Position numbers and translations under genes: made by a program
NCBI GenBank assembly: GCA_030141605.1
Contig: JAQGDQ010000197.1
Span: forward strand, 297,501 to 361,500
DNA: 64,000 nt
Direction: 5' to 3'
From: Tubiluchus corallicola
Taxonomy: Eukaryota; Priapulida; Priapulimorpha; Priapulimorphida; Tubiluchidae
Part shown: in pieces, positions 1 to 11,249 of the stretch
How positions within the stretch are numbered: the stretch's first letter is position 1
Layout: the number at the start of each line of letters is the position of its first letter
Notes under the pieces: model-generated
The model's input: only the letters and a program-made list of their open reading frames with translations
Told to the model about the DNA's origin: nothing
Database searches by the model: none

Positions 1-2030
1 TGTAAAATCTGCAGACAAATCAGAAAAAAACATGAAAAATGCGTGCACGCACGTTTAGTAACAATTTATTAATTGTTCCAGAAAATATTTAACTATTACA
101 TGCTTATCAGAAAATAGGAAATTGTTAAGCAATTCTTTGCAAAAAAGGATTCGACGATTTCCCTCAAGAATAAAAAGTGCAATATATAAGATTTGGGTGC
201 AAGATTAAACATTGTTATCTTTGAATCAATATACTGAGCGTCTACGAAAAAAATGTCAATTGACGTGAAAACTTGTTGTGAAATTACAGTTTTTTATTAT
301 ACTAGAATAAAATTAATTCCCAGTGTGCTGGTATAAAATTTATAAATGATCAGTCTAAAAGTAGTTGACAACAAAATTATTTTAAATTTTTCAACAGCAC
401 ATGTGTGAATCCTTTTGTAAAATGAGGCTTTGTGCACTGTCGGCAGTATTGAGCCACCGTTTGATCTTGTCTGGTTTGAGCAATGATTTTTGTGTAAGCT
501 CTTAATTTTATTGTGTCCGCCTGAGGTTGTTATACTAAATTACAATAACACTTAGATGCAGTTGAATTGTCTTTAGTTGACTCCATGCAGACTGACAGTG
601 GCTTAAAGATTTATTTTATATTGTTAGCCTAATGCAATCGACTGTCAGTCAGAGCAGTTACTCTGTGTATGCTTGATGAGATGCATTTAGTCCTTTATTC
701 CGAAAACCAGACAACAACACCCTTATGGGGATTACAAAACCAACGTCCGGCCAATTTCAGAAACTGAGTGTGTACACAAACGACTCGCTGCGCAAAGCAT
801 TTAATCAATTCAGTTCAATTTCAGGGAGTAAATATCTCCTCTAAAAGCACAACGCAGATTAGCAAATTTATATGCATCATTATATGTAATGGAGTTTTTA
901 AAAAGGGTATTCATGGCAGAAAATTGAAGTTGAAACAAACTAGGAGAAAGCCTAGTTTTACAAAAGGCAATTAAAAAGCATTTTCTTCTGCTTTTCAATG
1001 CAAAGCTGCAAGATGTACTCTGGTGTTTTTATTAGTCACACTAATAGAATTATAATTTCTTACCTATTTGTAACGAGTACAAAACTGTTTACACAAATGA
1101 AAATTTTCTTTGAGAGTTTTTTCATGTACACTAGTACACTAGATGTAAGCAATTATGTTAGGGAAGAGCAAATACAGACTGTAAACTTCATTAAAAATTT
1201 GTAGGAAAGTAAGCTATATGACGTAGCTGTTTGATTTTTTGACAGGAATGAGTTATATGCCATACTAACAGATCTTACAGTCACTTAATTGTATGTTTTC
1301 ACGTTGCTTATTAATCTTGTTAATTAATGTTATTTTACTTGTTGATAAAATTGTATTATTGATGCTATTTGTGTTACAAGTACGGATAAAAATGACAATG
1401 ACATAATTATATATAATTGCTGAGGCGATTTCTGGTTTGCTGAGTTTGTAGGGCGTGGAGTACAGATTGTTTTCATTTAAGTAATTCAAACGTGTGTCAG
1501 TTGTGCTGCCTTTAAACAGAACTCGTCTAACAAAAATATAACAATAATCTGTCATCGCTGTCGCTATTGCTACTGCTGTTTTCGGACTGTAAACTGTTGT
1601 TCTTGTTACTGTTGTAGTCGTTGTCATTGTGGTTATCGTGATACTTTTCCTGATCTTGGATCTTGATCTTAACTCACCATTACGGCAGCAAACTTTGATC
1701 ATAATTCTTTTATAACGCATTCATTATTTATTCCTTATAAACTTTTATTCAAATACTATTCAAGTCATTTTTTCCTTTTCTTTCATTGCTGAAAAATAAA
1801 ACATTTAACTGTGATTTTGCATCAGTGCTTTTTAATTAGTTAGCTAACTTATATATGTTAATACAAATTATACCAAAAATGTTAATTACTATCATTACTA
1901 TCACTGAAAATAACCTTTTTTTCCGCCAAGCTTATATTATTTAATTTTATATGTATGCACTATTTGACATGTATGTAAAGTATTGTGTTTTGCCAATGTA
2001 TTTTATACGTATTTGAGCAATAAATTGAAA
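1..2030. other. Non-coding AT-rich stretch
   Basis: I see no supportable gene. The longest open frame (minus, 1265-1720) is rich in Thr, Ile and Asn, includes a degenerate trinucleotide patch near 1600-1640, and has no recognisable domain or splice context. Confidence 0.6.
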
Positions 2031-2035
2031 TTATA

Positions 2036-2500
2036 TTTTCTTGTTCTTGTTTTCTCCTTATTCTTGTTCTTGTAATTATTCTTGCTCTTGTGTTGGTCTT
2101 GTTCTTGTCTTTCCCTTGTTTTTCAATTTGGTCTTGTTTTTGTTTTTGCTTTGCTTTCGGCCTGGGTGTTGTTCTTGTCTTTCCTTTGTTCTTGAATTTA
2201 GTCTTCTTACCTTTGCCTTGTTTTTGGTCTTAGTCTTAATTTTGTTTTGTCTTGTTGTTACAGTCGTCTTTGCTCTTGTGCTTTATTCTTGCCTAGGCAT
2301 TGTCTTTGATCTTAGTCTTGTTTTCGGGCCTTCGTCTTATTCTTGTCTTAGCCAGCTTTGGTTTTAGTCTCGTTCTTGTCTTTCCTAGTTTTTGATCTTG
2401 ATCTTGTTCTTATATTTGTCTTGTTCTCATTCTTCCTTTTTTTGTCCTCGTTCTTATTCTTGTTCTTGCTGCTGCTCTTGCTGCTGCTCACGTTAGCTTT
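2036..2500. repeat. Degenerate CTTGTT hexamer repeat
   Basis: About 460 bases are built from variants of CTTGTT/TTCTTG (TTCTTGTTCTTG, GTCTTGTTTTTG, CTTGCTCTTG) and end in a short GCTGCTCTT-type cluster near 2465-2490. The Phe/Leu/Cys-rich open frame at 2041-2367 is a by-product of this composition. The array is old: neighbouring units rarely match exactly. Confidence 0.85.
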
Positions 2501-2959
2501 TGCAGGACAACACCGTAAATGAAACTAAATGTCGCTCTTTTGCTTATTAACGAAATTGAAATGTTTGTTAATGTTTTGATTCATAATAACTGCTGAATTT
2601 CCATATTAGTGAAAGCCAATGTTACGTAAAGTACTAATATCAGAATTTTGAATTAATTCCTTCAATACAGTTGCGCAGAAAATATGCAGATATACAGATG
2701 CAACGTTAGTAATGATTTTTGTTATTCGTCTAATTATGACACATACAAAACGCAAAAGATCACTTTTATAACTCCAAGCAAACAAAGCATTAAATAATGT
2801 ACGCGAAAATAATTTGAAAATGCAACGGGTAAAGTACTAATAAATAAACAAAAAAATAATCAACATTTTAAATACTTTGCCTAAAAAAGACCAATGGAAA
2901 TTCACGGATTGGCGCTTATCTGCAGACCTCACTAGGACAGAAACTCAACAAGCCAAGGC

Positions 2960-3220
2960 CTATTTCAGCAGGAGTTCACTACAAAAAAGCCAACTAGTAG
3001 AGCTGAAGTTCAGCACACCAACGTCAACTAGGGCTCTAGTTCACTAGACCTGTGTCTGCTGAGACAAGCGTTTGTTAAGGCAGAGCCTGCAGTGGCAGGA
3101 GTTCACCAAATCAAATTCTGCTGAAGCAGCAGTTTACCAAACGAATGCCAACTGAGGTATCAGCAGTGAGTTTACCAAACCAAAGCCCGCTGAAGCAGGA
3201 ATTCAATAGAACGATGCCTG
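2960..3220. repeat. Degenerate minisatellite, units about 32-37 bp
   Basis: Successive units carry a core like CAGGAGTTCACCAAA followed by a GCTGAAG-type segment. Clear copies lie near 2968, 3095, 3130, 3160 and 3195. The short open frame at 3145-3438 partly overlaps this array and is not taken as a gene. Confidence 0.7.
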
Positions 3221-3279
3221 CCGCGCAGAGACGGATTATCCTGCAGGCTATTGCAGGCTGCAGCCTTGGTCTCTCAAAA

Positions 3280-3310
3280 AGGGCCTCAAAAAGTCATGTT
3301 CCGGTCCTGC
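3280..3310 (+). mobile_element. MITE-A 3' terminal fragment
   Basis: About 30 bases match the 3' end of the MITE-A copies at 15277, 35468 and 46325: GGGCCTCAAAA, then TCATG and a CCGGTCCTG end (consensus CCGGCCCTG). No 5' part is visible here. Confidence 0.5.
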
Positions 3311-3319
3311 TATTGGGGC

Positions 3320-4440
3320 ACGCAAAAGTAGCATTTGTGGCTGGTATAGCATTGCTTTTTCCATTTGCCATATGTACCTATCGCGGTATACATACAACCA
3401 TATACAGTCGTTGCTCACACACAGCATTGTCATTTTAGCGAACTCATCGCGCTTTCAAACATGTCAGCTTCACAACTTAGCTTGGTCTCTGGAATGCCAA
3501 AAGCTGATAAACAGATTACTGTATTGCTAGGGGCTTCATTATGCTGCACACGTGGGTGGTTTTCTAATGCACGTGGCCAGCAGAAAGCTGTGGGCAGTAG
3601 GACTGACATATTGTCCGTATGTGGTGACTCCATTCAGCTCGGCATTGCCTGAGCTAAAGAAACAGTATAGGTTGTTCTTTTGTCATTGTCGACAATTGTT
3701 GAGATATTGCCTCTAGGGGCATCACAGTATCGAGATTATGTGCCGAAAATGGCTGTAATAATTTTAAAGTGATTTTACATAAAAATACTTTCAGCCTTCG
3801 TCAACAAGTTTTAAGTTCTAGCAATAAAGTCATACGCAGTTTTATACTTAATACTGTTATCATTTTAACTTCGAAAGTATGTGCCGTATTATAAATAGTC
3901 ATTATGGTCTGTTATAATTGTATCTTTCTCCCCACTACTACAAAACAAAAAAGGATCGTTAGAACAGTGGTCAAATGGCAATGTATTTTTCCGTCCCGCT
4001 GATACTACTTTGCTCCCCGCTGCACTGGGAAAATTTTATTGCAGGAAAATCTTGGACGGTTAAACGCCAAGCCCTCGAAGGCATCGGCCAGTAAAACGTA
4101 TAAACCGCAAAGGAATCTGACAAAAACCCGGTAATCGCCCTGAATTCTGTTTTCTGCAATTTAGGAGTTTGTGTTTTTAAACCGCCTGTCATGCGTTACG
4201 TTATTAATGTTGGCTATATTTTCTAATCCGGATATAGTTTAGATTGGGGCAAGTCTGTTAATCACCGTTATATTGCAGTAATTTCAAAACGTTTAGTCGC
4301 GGCTATAAACAAAAGCTGTCTATGCCTTTGGTATAATTCCCATTTTTTTCCAAAACAAAATAAATAGGCTTGCGAAATACTGACATTTATATAGGTACAA
4401 TACAAACAAAAACAAAATCAACAGCTAGTACAGAAAAAGA
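3320..4440. other. Non-coding stretch, nothing recognised
   Basis: Short open frames overlap on both strands at 3365-3652, and a 73-codon frame lies at 3971-4192 (minus). None has a domain, good splice context or a partner exon. Confidence 0.5.
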
Positions 4441-4444
4441 CGTG

Positions 4445-4450
<6 letters not shown>

Positions 4451-4499
<49 letters not shown>
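4451..4499. repeat. (TA)n microsatellite
   Basis: Uninterrupted TA dinucleotide array of about 49 bases. Confidence 0.98.
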
Positions 4500-4502
<3 letters not shown>

Positions 4503-4602
4503 GTTATCAAATTCATAAAGCACTTACATAGTTAATCAAATTCATAAATAATCCATCAAATTCATTAATTACTTAAATAATTAATCAAATTTACACGGAC
4601 AT

Positions 4603-4672
4603 TGTGATAATATCACCAACGACAACGACAATGACAGCGACGATGATAACGACAAAAACAATAGCAGCATTT
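4603..4672. repeat. Cryptic GAC/GAT/AAC trinucleotide patch
   Basis: An imperfect run of GACAAC, GACAATGAC and GATGATAACGAC triplets. Similar imperfect patches occur at 1600-1640, 19635-19660, 33110-33170 and 59640-59695. Confidence 0.6.
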
Positions 4673-5509
4673 CAGTGAGTTCTGCCACGACCACAATAGC
4701 CTTTTTCAGCTTTAAACTCAGTAAACTGTGTCGTGCAGTGCTGCAATGCACTGTATAATGTTACATATTTTATTTATTTTTCTGCTTAGTTAATTTACCC
4801 ATAAATACAGCTTACAAAATTACAAATGTACATCAAAAAAGACGAAAAGGAACGGTAACGTATAGCATGAAAATGGCTGGTTTTTAATAGATGCTATACA
4901 AGAAATAAAAAGTACTGTGAAAATATATGCAATATTCAAGTACAGTGTGGATTAACCAAAAGCTTAAACAGAATAGTCTACTACATATGACTCTTATAAA
5001 ATCAACAATTGTGTGCAAGCATCCATTTGAACTGTGAATTTTTAAGTCTGCCAGACATAAGAGTCATTCACACACAATGTAAGCAATGCAGTATTTAATT
5101 CTGTGTAAGAATAGATTCAAACGGAGTCTGTTTTATTGTACATGCATCAGAGTCTAAAAGGCAACCTGGCGACCAGAAATCAGCAGTTCAAAGTGGGAAT
5201 AATTCATTGGTTCTACTTATCAACTTAGAAAACACCAAGCTTGCAATTCTTGATATAGATATCCCAAATTTGAAGGGTCAGTCTCAAATTTATTTAATGG
5301 AATTTATTTATCTGATGCATGACGCCACATCTTTCTATAATGGAGTAGAGTCGATTCGTTTATCTGATAATCCAAAAGTGTCGCTCATGTGTGACGAAAA
5401 CTGTCCCGTTGGTTTAATTGGTTCTCAAGAAATGCATATCTAATTCCATAAAGAATTGTTTAAATACTCGCTTTTACTCACTAAATGCATAAATGCACAA
5501 ATGGGCCTT

Positions 5510-5663
5510 CTGGGTTTGGTGGTCGAGTGGTTTAGATTTTGGACAGCCAGGCAGACTTGAGATGGAGTTTACCGGCTGCAAATACCAGGACACATATACC
5601 TTACATGTTATTAAACATGCTACAAGTCGCTAAATAATGGTTAGTGCTAACGTTGTCTGTTAA
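5510..5663 (+). mobile_element. tRNA-derived SINE (S1), plus copy
   Basis: The head has a pol III box-A-like element (TGGTCGAGTGG, as in Leu/Ser tRNAs) followed by TTTAGATTTTGGACAGCC. The body and tail match the minus-strand copy at 8355-8538: a CTACATGTTATT-like segment, AGTCGCTAAATA, GTTAGTGCTAAC and TTGTCTGTT. Box B is eroded in this copy. Shared order over about 150 bases, with a tRNA-like head in each, supports one SINE family. Confidence 0.7.
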
Positions 5664-5664
5664 A

Positions 5665-6279
5665 TGAGCTATGGTAAATAAATCTTGCCTGAAGGAGGGG
5701 GTAGTGTAATGACTGTAAGACTCGAATGTAAAGACTGTGATGCGACATATGTGGTGTCACCAAATGCAAGCTGCAACAGCGTATAACAGCGAAAGCCAGA
5801 AGTCTGCCACAGCAGAACGTGTACTTGCTGAACGAGGGGATGATATGCACATATTTCATAAAGAGAAGAACGGCGCTAGTTAAAGGCATTCAGAATAAAA
5901 GGGAAAAAGGCAAACAGAAATGATTTCCAAATCTCAAAATAGTACCTCACAATTTGTAGCCAATGAATGGGAAAAAAGAAAAAAATGCTAGCAAAAATTA
6001 ATATTTTAAAGTAATAAATAATTTCTACATAATATATATTGATTTTTTAAAGCAAAACCGGGCCCAATTTTCAACTATAGATCAAAACAACCTACTCTTT
6101 AAAATATTGAAAAGGAACACAATATTTTTTCAAAAAAGACTTACGTGAAAAATTTATTACCACACAAGTACAATTTCGCATTTCCGCCACTAGTTCTTCG
6201 CTGTTACATGCATTTCGCCATTAGTTAGACGGGCTCTAGCGCCTGCATTTCGGAAAAGCATTATGCAAAAACAGGTACT
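5665..6279. other. Non-coding stretch between S1 and the LINE
   Basis: AT-rich sequence. The 80-codon minus frame at 5647-5889 has no recognisable feature. Confidence 0.5.
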
Positions 6280-6292
6280 GTACCTCTCAGTT
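6280..6292 (+). repeat. Target-site duplication, left copy
   Basis: GTACCTCTCAGTT is repeated exactly at 7607-7619, bracketing the LINE between them. Confidence 0.65.
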
Positions 6293-7606
6293 AATTTTTA
6301 ATTTAAACATAATTTTATTACGCGGTTTGTACCAGAACGTTTCTACAACTTATGCGCGGGCACTCCCTGGTTAGTAAATTTAACAACTGTTTGTGGTAAT
6401 ACATAAATCTATATAAAATATTTACAAAGTTATCATAGTTACTTTGTGTGAGTAAATACAAAAACAAATGGTAAATAGTTAAATATCTAGCCTGCGCACT
6501 AGTAACCGCGTAGTAACAAATTTAAAGTATTTCTAACTGCCAAATTTCTGATGTCATTGTTGTCATATAAAGCATTAAGGCTGTTAAACATTTTATTTCT
6601 TGGTATTATGTAGTTTAAGCAATTTAGAAAAAAGTGTTCATATGTTTCAAGAGAGGCACTACAAGAACAGTAAGGTGATACTAGAGAACCATCAATATTT
6701 TTACAATTTTTAAATGAAAGGTCATAATTTAGCTGACTAAATCCTATGCGCATGCGAGTGTGGTGAACGGAACTAGGACGTTTACCGTAAAAAAATGATT
6801 TGGAGGTTTGCTAAAATCAAAAGTACTTTTTCAGTTCAAGTTTAAATTTCGATAAAGATCTTATTTCACGTATAGATATGGGAAGTTGATTCCATGAATC
6901 AATGGACGAAAGAAAGAATGATTTTTTAAAAGCCAACGTGTGAGAGAAAAAAATTCTGTAGCTTTCAGCATTGCGCATAGGATAAGCATTAAAGTTTCTA
7001 ACACGCAATGTCAACATCCTGTATAAATAAGACGAAGCTAGATTAGTAACAAATTTAAAAAACATACATAAACGATGAAATTTAAAACGTTTTTCAAACA
7101 AAATAAAACCACAATTTTTAAGTACAAGTTCTGGCGATGAACTAAGCATGGCACCTGAACAAATTCTGCCAGCACTTAACTGTACATTTTCTAGTAGTTT
7201 CAAATTGTAGTGTTGGCATGCAGACCAAATTACATTTCCATATTCAATTGCTGGTAAGATGGTGCTGTTAAAAAGTCTCTCACATGTCGCACGCGGTAAG
7301 AACTGGCTTATGTATCGTAAGTTGTTCAAACTCCGGTTTGTGTTTTCTATAATTTTCCTGACATGAGGTGTCCAGCTTAGATCACTCGCAAGCATAATGC
7401 CCAGATGCTTATGGTTTTTAATCCCTTTAATAGGGTGTTGCACATATAAAGGGGAGGAAAGTTACAAGGTGTTGCTTCACGGGAAAAGATCAAAACATAG
7501 TTTTGTGTGGATTAAACGAAACTAGCCATTGAGTAGCCCATTTGTGTATTGTTTTAAGATCAGAATTCGAACGCTGCTTACCTTTCAGTTCAGTACGTAC
7601 CTGAAC
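6293..7606 (-). mobile_element. 5'-truncated non-LTR retrotransposon (LINE-1st lineage)
   Basis: Minus-strand remnant of a LINE pol gene. Reading 7606 to 6499, the translation runs from just after the RT catalytic box (DLKTIHKWATQWLVSFNP) through HKHLGIMLASDLSW and ILPAIEYGNVIWSA to a C-terminal segment with HTRMRIGFSQLNYDL and a CSC...HFFLNC cluster. It carries an in-frame TGA in the first part, a frameshift near 7450 and two stops (TGA, TAG) near 6812-6816, so it is dead. The 3' UTR runs to an A/T-rich end at 6293. The 13-bp duplication at 6280 and 7607 marks both ends. The clade is uncertain; it fits the CR1/L2-like group. Catalytic motifs A-C were lost to 5' truncation. Confidence 0.85.
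6499..7575 (-). pseudogene. LINE reverse transcriptase C-terminus, broken
   Basis: The readable pieces are 7443-6817 (about 208 codons, opening at a GTG rather than an ATG) and 6753-6499 (84 codons). They share a frame and are separated by two stop codons. A further in-register piece, DLKTIHKWATQWLVSFNP, lies at about 7565-7510 in another frame. What remains is the thumb and the post-RT domain with its Cys/His cluster. It was carried in by the mobile element and is not a host gene. Confidence 0.85.
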
Positions 7607-7619
7607 GTACCTCTCAGTT
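7607..7619 (+). repeat. Target-site duplication, right copy
   Basis: Exact 13-base match to 6280-6292. The pre-insertion site would read straight from AGGTACT into this sequence and on into CAGCTGTGTCAG. Confidence 0.65.
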
Positions 7620-8354
7620 CAGCTGTGTCAGTTTCTGGCGAACTACGCACGTTCGACAGCTCATGCGCGAGCACAGCGGTAAGTTTGAAATTCGAATTTT
7701 TATCTTAAAACATGCCTAGTTTTAGTACAACACACTGAATATCTTACAGTAGCACTGTACTGAAATTTTCGCTTTCGCAAACACGTGCAACACGCAGCAA
7801 CGGCAACGGTGGTAGTCGTGCCATAGTGGTCGTGATAAAATGATGCTGCCGTGCAGTGTACCAGTGTAAGTACTCTTCCTGCCATGATGGCACTGTTGTC
7901 ACGTCTTTTGCTGTTGAGGAATGAAGATTATTGTCAGTATGGTTGTGTCAGGTTGTGATCGTGGTTATTTCTACTGTTGCCGCTGCTGCTGCTGTGGAGA
8001 CTGATGGGAATTGCGGAAAATACGAATAAAGAAACTTACGTAACGTCAAGTTTTATTAGTAATCATTCAAAATTTATTCAAATCCACCTTTGACATGTGA
8101 CATCGTAGGTCTACAATGCAACTTTCATAATTTCACCGTTGTAACACAGCGCACATGACTGTAAACGATGATCTGTTAAAATCAGGTCATAAGATTACTG
8201 GATCAAACATATACCAGTCGGTTTAATTAATTACTCAATTTCAAAAAAGCAAGGAATTTTGTGGTCTTTTTAATAAAACTACGCTATGCAATTACTATGC
8301 CATAGGCTATGCCATAGGCAATATTAAATTTTATATCTGAAAGACAAAGACAAA
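7620..8354. other. Non-coding stretch
   Basis: Contains an imperfect GGT/CGT/GCT-rich patch at 7790-7830 and 7960-8000, and a short tandem of TATGCCATAGGC near 8300. No gene is seen. Confidence 0.5.
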
Positions 8355-8538
8355 ACAGACAAAGTTAGTACTGACGGCTATTTAGCGACTTACTACAAGT
8401 GAGCACGCACCACACAAATAACGAATAACATGTAGATATATACATATATACTGCCTTTGGCAGCAGCTAGACTCGAACTTTAGACTGCGTAGTTGCAGTC
8501 CGAGATCTAACCCACTCGTCTACCCAACCCAACCTATG
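8355..8538 (-). mobile_element. tRNA-derived SINE (S1), minus copy
   Basis: On the minus strand the head reads GGTAGACGAGTGGGTTAGA (box A) and then AAAGTTCGAGTCTAGC (box B, close to GGTTCGANTCC). The anticodon region is not that of a functional tRNA. The body and tail match the copy at 5510: ACATGTTATT, AGTCGCTAAATA, TACTAACTTTGTCTGTT. The end runs into TTTGTC-type simple sequence. This is the better preserved of the two heads. Confidence 0.75.
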
Positions 8539-9250
8539 GCAGACCCTTTTCTTCCCCTATTCGTTTCAGCTGAAACAATACGTCACATCAGCTGTTTCAA
8601 CACATTTGCCTGCATTAAATCTATAAGCTTATTGGTAGTTTGAGTGGGCTTCATTTCTTGCCCTGCGCATAGGGTCTCCCTTGTCGAACATGATTAGAAA
8701 GTGGTCATTCGAGTCTGCTCTCGTGTATCCTGCTTTACAGTGTTTGTGTGTGTTGTAATAGCGTGCATATAGTCACATGCATTAATGAGTTTGTATCAGT
8801 GAAACTTAATGAATGTAAACTAAGGCAACTGTTTGTTATTGGAATGTCGACAATCGTTTATTGTCATGTGTAAATGTGTTGACCACTGATAAATTCTTGT
8901 TAAAGCCAGCTTTTCAATAAACCTCTGTTAAATGTCAAATGATCAGCATTATCGCTAAGTGGTGTTTTGGTAAAATCTGCTGTGACATTCAGTTAGCCAG
9001 TTCTACGCTGAAAAAGGATATTTCATCATTGCTTTTCCACTGCGTGCATGGTGCACTGTAGATGTCGACAAGTTTGTCGGCATGACTGTTTTCAGTTATG
9101 TTTGCGTTGTTTGCAATGTTTTGTCTTGTTTATTCTACTGCTATTAGTGCCGAGTTGCTGTTTACAGACCGACTAATGTGCTGATCCGAGGTGGCATTTT
9201 GGCGACAGCGTGTTTTCGTAACTACCGCTCTAAAGTGAATTTTATTTTTT
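8539..9250. other. Non-coding stretch
   Basis: No open frame above about 60 codons and no recognised repeat. Confidence 0.5.
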
Positions 9251-9253
9251 AAC

Positions 9254-9328
9254 CGTGAGTTTGTGTTGGATTTTCGTCTGCTGGGCTGTCTCTCGATATG
9301 GTTCAATAAAAGGAAGTTTTAATAGTGT
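9254..9328 (+). repeat. Dispersed repeat R4, copy 1
   Basis: Shares CGTGAGTTTG, TTCGTCTGCTGGGC, TCTCG.TATGG and TTCAATAAAAGGAAGTT, in order, with 14171-14250. Sequence outside these limits does not match. The family is unidentified. Confidence 0.75.
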
Positions 9329-9334
9329 TGGGAT

Positions 9335-10670
9335 TTGCACGAAATCTCTCATTATAATCTACCAAAGTTTTTTCTATTGAGTTTTCAATCAACGTTGTTT
9401 TTTTGCTTGTCTGTATGCCTCGCTAGAACTGTCGAATGACAACCAGTGGAAACTATTTTAATATACCCCCTCCCAACAAAACCACCACCACCAACAACAA
9501 CGCTAAACGGTATGCAACTCATAGCTTCTACTAATATGATATTTACAATCTCTTTATGGTTCTCCTAATCTATTGGTCAGTGCAAAAGAAAAACCTTTAG
9601 TAAAGCTTCTTCCACAATCGCTCAATTTATCATTAGTGAGAAATGTCACACTGGTAATAATTTTTTAAAATGCTCCCTTCTAGATACTATTCATTTAACG
9701 CCAACAGACATGAACTTTAAATTCTTTCTATCCTATTGCAGTTCCCACTATCAACAGCAAATTTCAGTAAATTTGCAAAATTCTCTATATCACTGTATGT
9801 AGCTTATTAGCACTTCTGTAACGACTGATTGAATTTATTTAAGTTAATTTTCTTTTGTTCTAGTACGTAAACCCACACAAATTATATTGTGTTATAATAT
9901 AATGATAATAAATTGCTTACTTCCTTATTTACAATAGCAAACTTTCAAACAGGTTATGCTGTTAAAATATGGTTTTAGAGCGCCAAGTCGATCGGACGAG
10001 CAGGCCACTAAACGTCGTCCATCAAGACCATCAGGCAACTAAGTTATAATCTAAGAAAGTCAACTAAGCGACTGAAACAGAAGATCGACCAGCAAGTCGA
10101 CAAAATGGGGCGATCAAAACGTTAATTTTTTAATACCGCTTGAAAATGTTTTTTTAAGATTCTTTTTATAATTTATTTCTCTACTGATTCTATAAGTCTA
10201 CATATTTTTAACTGATATATGATACAATTACGAAATCCCTGACGTGTACTGCGTAGATGTGATTTTTTTGCGCCTTGTTGCAACTTTCTTTATGTCACAT
10301 ATAAACTTTTAGGAGAGTCAAATCACTGCAGCATTGGGTCTGACACGGAAAAGATCAAATTAGATGTGGGCTTTCGTCGGGTCCTGGACGTTTTAGTAGC
10401 TCAAAAGTGTTAAATCTGTTAACTAGATTATGACTGTGAATGCCAGAATGTGAGCGTTAAAATTGATCATTCGCCTTGCCGGCCTTTCTGGTCGAATATT
10501 ATTGGTCGGTCTTGCGTAGTTGCTCAGTCAGAAAAAGGCGTTAAAACAGCATTTTTCTGTTTATGATCCAAGCAGGACATTTGCCATTTTGTTGGATTTT
10601 TTTATTAAATGATAAATGATACGATAAATCTTTACTTAAAGTCGGTATGCATGTACAAATAAAAACACTA
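9335..10670. other. Non-coding stretch
   Basis: AT-rich. A 15-base element TAACGCCAACAGACA near 9697 also occurs in repeat R3 at 11118. Otherwise nothing is recognised. Confidence 0.45.
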
Positions 10671-10675
10671 GCAGC

Positions 10676-10698
10676 TTTTGGACCTACTAGGTCCAAAA
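10676..10698. repeat. Perfect short palindrome (10-bp arms)
   Basis: Arms TTTTGGACCT and AGGTCCAAAA are separated by ACT. Confidence 0.9.
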
Positions 10699-10754
10699 TT
10701 GCACCTGTTCTTGTCATTACGCGTTTGTGTCAGGTCTGAGCATTATCACCGCAC

Positions 10755-10781
10755 AAAATTGTAGGTATACCCTACAATTTT
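10755..10781. repeat. Perfect short palindrome (11-bp arms)
   Basis: Arms AAAATTGTAGG and CCTACAATTTT are separated by TATAC. It lies 57 bases after the palindrome at 10676. Confidence 0.9.
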
Positions 10782-11114
10782 AAAATAACATATCCAAAAT
10801 TGTAAGTGATGTAGCAAAGTGTGCGCTTTGCAACCGAAAAAGTATGTCCACATCGCTGACCTGCCTTTTGTAATAAAAGTCAGTTACTTTCAAAAGTCGT
10901 GAGCGATTGTGGTTCTTATGACGGAACAGGTCCGCCAATAGATGGCCAAAAAGTGGAACAGTTGAATTCACTAGTTTTGCGTAGCTTGGGTTTCAGGAAA
11001 TCAGATTACACTTAAACATACCTATTTCTTAATTGCAATTAATTAATAGTAACCCATTTACCTGAAAAACGGAAATATACGCCATGTAACATTTATAAAG
11101 GAAATTAAATTCCT

Positions 11115-11240
11115 CTATAACGCCAACAGACACTAAAGTTTTTTAACGCATTATTACGATTACACAAAGAATTAATATTCGTAATGAGAGTAGGAGTTTA
11201 AGCTGTAAAAACTTCTATTGTAGTGAGGGTTTAGTTTAAC
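11115..11240 (+). repeat. Dispersed repeat R3, copy 1
   Basis: Begins TATAACGCCAACAGACA and runs through TTTTTTAAC, ATTACACAAA, ATATTCGTAATGAGA and TTTAAGCTGTAAAA to GTGAGGGTTTAGTTT. The same landmarks occur in the same order on the minus strand at 14578-14780, and the right half recurs at 58118-58172. Confidence 0.75.
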
Positions 11241-11249
11241 TTTAAGACT

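Noticed and set aside
1265-1720. 151-codon minus-strand open frame
   Set aside because: Low-complexity Thr/Ile/Asn composition, a cryptic triplet patch inside, no domain and no splice partner.
7586-7680. Apparent exon with acceptor CTTACCTTTCAG and donor GCG|GTAAGT
   Set aside because: The left part is the reverse strand of the LINE (in frame with its RT) and the middle is its target duplication, so the open frame crosses an insertion boundary.
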